From NCBI GenBank assembly GCA_934047225.1, contig CAKOHE010000107.1, positions 186,001 to 250,000 of the forward strand: a DNA stretch of 64,000 bases. Reading direction: 5' to 3'. Position 1 is the stretch's first letter. The number at the start of each line of letters is the position of its first letter. Of this stretch, positions 59,043 through 64,000 are shown one piece after another. The notes under the pieces were generated by a model, which was not told the origin of the DNA, did no database searches, and saw only the letters and a program-made list of their open reading frames with translations. This stretch comes from Ypsolopha sequella. Its lineage: Eukaryota; Arthropoda; Insecta; Lepidoptera; Ypsolophidae. The position numbers were made by a program, and so were the translations under genes.

Positions 59043-59436
59043 CTGTAAAAGAAAATATCCGTCTAGTATAAGTCGTACACAAAGAGCGGATTCCTATGTG
59101 ATTTATTTAAATCTATATGTCGAATATTTTTACTTTCCAGCTTTGGGTATTTTTATTTTGAAAAAATACATATATTATGTTACCAGCCAAACCCGATTTT
59201 AGGACAAACTATTTTGGTCTAGACATAACTAGTTTTTCGGAAGTCCTGCAGCACAGAAGAGAGCCGGTAGGTTAGGATAAAATGTTATATTTATTGGTAA
59301 TTTATAAAGTTTTCCGTTTTTGGCGAAAAAATTAAAACGGCCTAATATTGCAATGTTCAGCAAAAAGGCGAAATGATAGCTTTGGCATTATTGTAGTACA
59401 CCTATACACGTAGTAATACTTTATATTCTCTGCCTA
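59043..59436. other. Intron or non-coding DNA upstream of exon A
   Basis: AT-rich; no exon or repeat recognised. Confidence 0.45.
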
Positions 59437-59595
59437 TACAGTACTCCCAAAGTAATAATGCGCATACAAATCTATAGCCGAGCGACCGGACGTACCACGT
59501 GACCGTATTGATTGTATAGAAAGTGTAAGGAAATACGAACTTTGCCGAACAGTGGCGAAGATTTGTATGCGCGTTATCACTTTGGGAGCACTGTA
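59437..59595. mobile_element. Palindromic MITE-like element 1
   Basis: Arms of about 34 bases at 59,439-59,472 and 59,560-59,593 are inverse copies with about three mismatches. One starts CAGTACTCCCAAAGTAATAA and the other ends TATCACTTTGGGAGCACTG. About 87 bases lie between them, so the block could fold into a hairpin. No clear target duplication was found and the superfamily is unknown. Confidence 0.65.
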
Positions 59596-61483
59596 CCTGT
59601 TATTGTAAGAAACCCACCTATTGATGCGAATGTACTCGCTGTGTCGACTGTACTTAGTACTCTGGATTTGAGCCCGAGTGTGGGTGATGGTACTACCGTG
59701 AGTCGGACTGCAAATGCTTCTTCTCCCTGTAATGAAGTTTACAACGTATGCTCACAATGTTCACGTGAAACTTTTCAACAAAAAATTTGTTAATTATGTT
59801 TAAAGACGGATTGACTTACATGAATTTATTTCGCAATACGCGATACGAAGACTTCGTCCGCTGACGACAGATTCTCGCTTGCTTGACAACGAATTCGGAA
59901 GGAATTCAAAACATTTAGACATTTATTTATTATCCGAAATATTATAACATTACAGTAATATAGACCAAATCGTAACAATATTATATATGTACATAATTTT
60001 ATTTTAAGCACTTAACTAACATAATTTCTTCTGGCATTCTCTTCCACACACTCATCACACATCCTATCCCATCTACAAACACATAAACTCATGTAACTCG
60101 ATCCGTCTTTAAACTTAATTATGAATTCAGCTTACAATAGTAACGAATCTAAACAAATTGATATCAAAAATGTTTCCGTGGTTTTTGTGGATCCTATTAA
60201 TCCAAATTTCAACTCAATGAGCCTCTTTCCTAAATGAAGGTTTTTTTAAATCAGTTGCGTTTCAAAAGCTAAACACAGTAGTAAAATTATTTTTGGATAT
60301 CTCAAAAAATTACGAAGTTATTGGCAATCAAAGTGAGCTTAAGGGGGTGTATCGTCAAAATCGACACTTTTTGAAGTAATTTATCTGTTATTCAAAACCA
60401 GTCCCAAGTTTAATAAATTAGTATAACAATTTTGGCATCTTTTTCTAGATTTTAGACTATCAGAAACGCGATTGGAGGAATTTCACTCGATAGAAATAAT
60501 TATTGAAATGAGGTCTAAATTTACACTTTTTTTGATATTCTGACTAATTGGGTATTTTAACAATACCTAAATTATTGGTTATGGAAACTTTCATAGCTAT
60601 TTTAGTTAATTTTGTATTGATTTAAAACCGACTTTTTGTCGATTTTCCCCGATTCCGTCCCTCTCGCACTGCGGGTTTTCCCGCCTGGAGAAACGGGGAC
60701 CTTTGCACAGACGTTATATCACCTTAAAGGCATGTCTCGTGACGTCATCTGACACAATTTCATACTAAAAGTGATAAATATCGCTGTCACTAAAATTCAA
60801 ATATTAGTAAATTTTGTGCTTTGCTATGACTAATTAATCAGTTAGTATACAAATATACTGATATTACACTACAGGAGACGTGTCCATTCACGGAGGGTAC
60901 AGACAGACAGACATAAACACTTAGGGCTTCGCTAGAAAGGATTCCATGTGATACTAGTAAAGCTAATTTACTTATTTTGTAATTAATTGAAGTTGGCGTT
61001 ACTTTGAAGATGTCCATCATCAAATTATGAATAAGTATATTATATTAATTAGGCACCGCCCACCCTCCCGCATAATAACGTGCACATGAAAACAGAGCGA
61101 GTTTCGTTATGAGGCGAAACACGTGTCGAAGTTGTCTTTGCTTGTTATTTAATATGTTCCCTGTGCAGGACACTTACAGGACACGTTCACACTTGCTTAC
61201 ATTTTTTTTCAATGCAAGTGCTCGTAAAGGCCCACTTTTTATGCATCAAAACCGAACAGAAAGTCGATTATTTTGCCCTAGGGCTTTATTATTATTATTT
61301 TTTTTAATTTTTTTTCAATGGTTGGCTAACCTGCAGCCTTTCTTGTGTACCATAAATGTCATACTTTTTTTTCCACTGTTTAACGGCTCTGGATACAGTC
61401 CTTTTGAGCCAATTACAAATTAAAGTTCACAAAATTATATTTGTTTTATTTCCTCACACTATGCATTGAAAAACGTAGTATGA
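59596..61483. other. Non-coding DNA
   Basis: About 1.9 kb with only short chance frames (such as 59,512-59,793 on the plus strand, which overlaps the palindromic element). A GC-richer patch near 60,650-60,715 contains GGGTTTTCCCGCC. An exon expected between 61,904 and 59,042 for the DUF4781-like gene was looked for on the minus strand and not recognised. Confidence 0.45.
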
Positions 61484-61584
61484 TACACGGGCGTAAGAGC
61501 AATAAATTACTCGGTTACGTTTAAAACACTCGCTACGCTCGTGTTTTAAATCGTCCTCGTAATTTATTCCTTTGCGCCCTTGTA
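61484..61584. mobile_element. Palindromic MITE-like element 2
   Basis: About 101 bases forming an imperfect palindrome. The outer arms are GGGCGTAAGAGCAATAAATT and the inverse of AATTTATTCCTTTGCGCCC; the centre AAACACTCGCTACGCTCGTGTTT is itself nearly symmetrical. It is small and has no ORF, like a hairpin MITE. Flanking duplication is unclear. Confidence 0.6.
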
Positions 61585-61707
61585 ACATAAACTACTATTA
61601 TTATCATAGTTGACACGTGTAAGTTATTCAAAACGTTTAGTTCAGACATTCAAAATTTTACAAGCGTACTAAGTTAGTTCACGTACCATTAGTACATCGA
61701 AATGCCC

Positions 61708-61890
61708 CATATACAGGGTGTAACAGAAGGGTGTAACCATATTTGTAGAGCTTATTCAGTCAATGGTATAGAACAACTTTTACTATGGCGCCAACCCTGA
61801 AATCTCAAAACAAAAATCTGCCCTTCCATACATTTCGGCCGAGCGGCATTGCATTTTTCTATGGAACAGTAAAAAATTTTTTTCGAGATC
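61708..61890. mobile_element. Dispersed-repeat remnant with a TACAGGGTGTAAC end
   Basis: It begins ATATACAGGGTGTAACAG, a terminus seen on many insect interspersed repeats, repeats GGGTGTAACC shortly after, and runs to about 61,890 next to the VYIDE exon. It may have invaded and cut that exon. The family is not identified. Confidence 0.4.
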
Positions 61891-61903
61891 TACAGGGATT
61901 GTT

Positions 61904-62027
61904 CCTTTATACTCGCCATTTTCAGGCACAATCAGTACGCATTTCGGCTGAGTATTGTTCGTCAGATAAGACTCCCAGTCGTGGTAGACTCTGGCATTCT
62001 CGTCAATATACACTTTGCAAGTCTTTG
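61904..62027 (-). CDS. Exon of a DUF4781-like protein gene (VYIDE exon), 3' end uncertain
   Basis: The minus-strand acceptor is a long pyrimidine tract ending CCAG before 62,027, with an alternative AG four bases later. It encodes KVYIDENARVYHDWESYLTN then NTQPKCVLIVPENGEYK. A VYIDE..RVY..W..YL.NN..PKCV...P..G pattern is remembered from insect DUF4781 proteins. No convincing GT donor follows; the frame runs on into repeat-like DNA to a stop at 61,783, so the exon may have been cut by a repeat insertion. With the first acceptor it is in phase 1, which does not match the phase-0 end of the exon at 62,633; the alternative acceptor would fit. Confidence 0.55.
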
Positions 62028-62632
62028 CTGGAAAAAAAAAACACGAGAGACATGGTTATGGAATGAACATTCAATGATTGTTTTATAAGATTACCCTTAG
62101 TCATCACGCTCAGAATACTTAAGTTATTGCCACGCGACGCCCGTGCGCTGTTATTCATTAAATGTTAATGTAGAGCAAAGACCCTAACTTTTATTCCACT
62201 GCGGCAGCGATCTAAATAATATTTTTTATTTAATTTAGGCTATTTTTATCTTATTTTCTTAAAAGTAAGTATTATTTATAATTTAGCATTATTTATGTCA
62301 TTTAAGTTTCCTACAACTAAATTTAAAAATAAATGAAAATAATAAATTAATTGTAAATTAATGCGTGTAAAAAAATAGCAATGGGATCTATTGTGTTTGT
62401 TGTATTATTTTTAACACTATCACGCATATCGGTGCTGAGAGTTTGATATAAAAAATTGTGGCTTATTTATCCAAGTAAAAATTTCCTACAAATGTTCTTA
62501 TTTCCTTTTATCGCACCGTACAGATATCATCAAAATTTGTTTTGACAACATCCCTGTTTTTAGCAATTGACATGGCACGGGGGCAGCGCGATGCATCAGT
62601 TGATTCGCAAACTGTAAAGCTTTATATCAAAC
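62028..62632 (-). other. Intron of the DUF4781-like gene
   Basis: AT-rich DNA between two exon candidates; no repeat or other gene recognised. Confidence 0.4.
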
Positions 62633-62806
62633 CTGTTCCAAAGCATACAGCGGCGTATCAGGTGAATTGATGCGCTGTTCCACCCTGAGTCGCGCTTGAC
62701 CAAGATTTACTAACCGGTCAGCTTGTATGGCCTGTCCTTTTAAAAATTCTTCTTCAGCAATCTTGTGCACCATTTCATTAGATAATCCTTGGAGTCCTCT
62801 CATTGT
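62633..62806 (-). CDS. Exon of a DUF4781-like protein gene (MRGLQ exon)
   Basis: Minus-strand exon of 174 bases (58 codons, phase 0 at both ends). The acceptor is ATTTTAG before 62,806 and the donor GAACAG/GTTTGA after 62,633. It encodes TMRGLQGLSNEMVHKIAEEE, then KGQAIQADRLVNLGQARLRV and ends NSPDTPLYALEQ. An amphipathic helical region followed by PDTPLYALEQ fits the part of DUF4781-like proteins just before the VYIDE block (memory). No ATG-led first exon was found to its right; the gene would start beyond the 42-bp minisatellite or outside the window. Confidence 0.58.
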
Positions 62807-63021
62807 CTAAAATGGAATTCTTATTGTAAAATTACAAAATCAATGTCACCTATCATTTTAATTATATACTTAACTGCGTGAAGGATACTATCATTCCTAA
62901 AACAAATATACCAAAAATAATGTACTAAGCTTATAATTAATAAGAAGAAAAAAAATCGTCACGACATGAATCCCCAGGGGGTGTTATAGGTAATCAGTCG
63001 TGCTGGAATAAATGAACGGTG
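62807..63021. other. AT-rich DNA before the minisatellite
   Basis: Probable intron or intergenic sequence; nothing recognised. Confidence 0.4.
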
Positions 63022-64000
63022 TACTTGTTGATACTAGTAAGATACTTGTCGTTACTAGCGAGATACTTGTTGATACTAGTAATATACTTGTCGTTACTAG
63101 CGAGATACTTGTTGATACTAGTAAGATACTTGTCGTTACTAGTGAGATACTTGTTGATACTAGTAAGATACTTGTCGTTACTAGCGAGATACTTGTTGAT
63201 ACTAGTAAGATACTTGTCGTTACTAGTGAGATACTTCTTGATACTAGTAAGATACTTGTCGTTACTAGTGAGATACTTGTTGATACTAGTAAGATACTTG
63301 TCGTTACTAGCGAGATACTTGTTGATACTAGTAATATACTTGTCGTTACTAGCGAGATACTTGTTGATACTAGTAATATACTTGTCGTTACTAGTGAGAT
63401 ACTTGTTGATACTAGTAAGATACTTGTCGTAACTAGCGAGATACTTGTTGATACTAGTAATATACTTGTCGTTACTAGCGAGATACTTGTTGATACTAGT
63501 AATATACTTGTCGTTACTAGTGAGATACTTGTTGATACTAGTAAGATACTTGTCGTTACTAGCGAGATACTTGTTGATACTAGTAAGATACTTGTCGTTA
63601 CTAGCGAGATACTTGTTGATACTAGTAATATACTTGTCGTTACTAGCGAGATACTTGTTGATACTAGTAATATACTTGTCGTTACTAGTGAGATACTTGT
63701 TGATACTAGTAAGATACTTGTCGTTACTAGCGAGATACTTGTTGATACTAGTAATATACTTGTCGTTACTAGCGAGATACTTGTTGATACTAGTAAGATA
63801 CTTGTCGTTACTAGTGAGATACTTGTTGATACTAGTAAGATACTTGTCGTTACTAGTGAGATACTTGTTGATACTAGTAAGATACTTGTCGTTACTAGCG
63901 AGATACTTGTTGATACTAGTAATATACTTGTCGTTACTAGCGAGATACTTGTTGATACTAGTAATATACTTGTCGTTACTAGTGAGATACTTGTTGATAC
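63022..64000. repeat. 42-bp minisatellite (dimer of two 21-bp halves)
   Basis: About 23 copies run to the window edge. Each 42-bp unit has a half containing TTGATACTAGTAAGATACTTG and a half containing TCGTTACTAGCGAGATACTTG; both share ACTAG and AGATACTTG. AAGATA/AATATA in the first half and GCGAG/GTGAG in the second vary between units. The period is a multiple of 3, so frames stay open (63,019-63,432 on the plus strand) without being a gene. The tract continues past 64,000. Confidence 0.93.

Noticed and set aside
59512..59793. Plus-strand 93-codon frame
   Set aside because: It starts inside the palindromic element and shows no family pattern or splice context.
63019..63432. Leu/Tyr-rich 137-codon frame
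   Set aside because: It is the translation of the 42-bp minisatellite, whose period is a multiple of 3.
1..64000. tRNA or rRNA genes
   Set aside because: No cloverleaf-like or rRNA-like segment was noticed on either strand while reading; the only tRNA-related signal is the short primer-site complement at 56,434-56,450.

Overview
The window is a piece of an animal nuclear genome, most likely an insect and probably a moth or butterfly. The basis is the AT-rich flanking DNA, a BEL/Pao LTR retrotransposon, a pogo/Tigger-type DNA transposon with a pipsqueak-like N-terminus, a non-LTR retrotransposon whose ORF1 remnant looks like the baculovirus-FP-type domain common in lepidopteran elements, and GT-AG-bounded exons of an insect-type hydrophobic protein. 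No bacterial-style operons, rRNA or tRNA genes were seen. The species is inference.

Positions 1-48,459 are one giant minisatellite of a 33-bp monomer (about 1,350 copies), broken only by a 3,772-bp non-LTR retrotransposon at 6,792-10,563. Because 33 is a multiple of 3, four of the six frames stay open for kilobases; these giant ORFs are treated here as by-products, not genes. The array is organised by nested duplications (spacings near 693, 923, 1,122, 4,223, 4,389 and about 8,000 bp). Monomer types differ between the edges (mostly GCGAAGG with TTCTT) and the core (mostly GCAAAGG, GAAAAGG or GCAATGG with TTATT). The first 4.95 kb is repeated as the last 5 kb. One duplicated segment preserves the empty target site of the retrotransposon, which fixes the insertion length and target-site duplication internally.

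From 48,460 to 57,280 the sequence is a nest of transposons. A short 3' end of a BEL/Pao pol gene (plus strand) abuts the array. Next come three tandem copies of a 116-bp repeat, the middle one split by a complete BEL/Pao LTR retrotransposon on the minus strand (49,604-57,147; two 692-bp LTRs that look identical; CTAAC target duplication). It has a nearly full gag but only scraps of pol. Its leader carries an internally deleted pogo/Tigger-like transposon (54,077-56,184, TA target) that keeps the DNA-binding N-terminus and the C-terminal tail but has lost the catalytic core.

From 57,280 to 63,020 the DNA is mostly non-coding, with small palindromic (MITE-like) elements and dispersed exons on the minus strand of a protein resembling the insect DUF4781 family, including a tandemly duplicated exon pair separated by only 30 bp. 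The window ends inside a second minisatellite, a 42-bp dimer of two related 21-bp halves (63,022-64,000).
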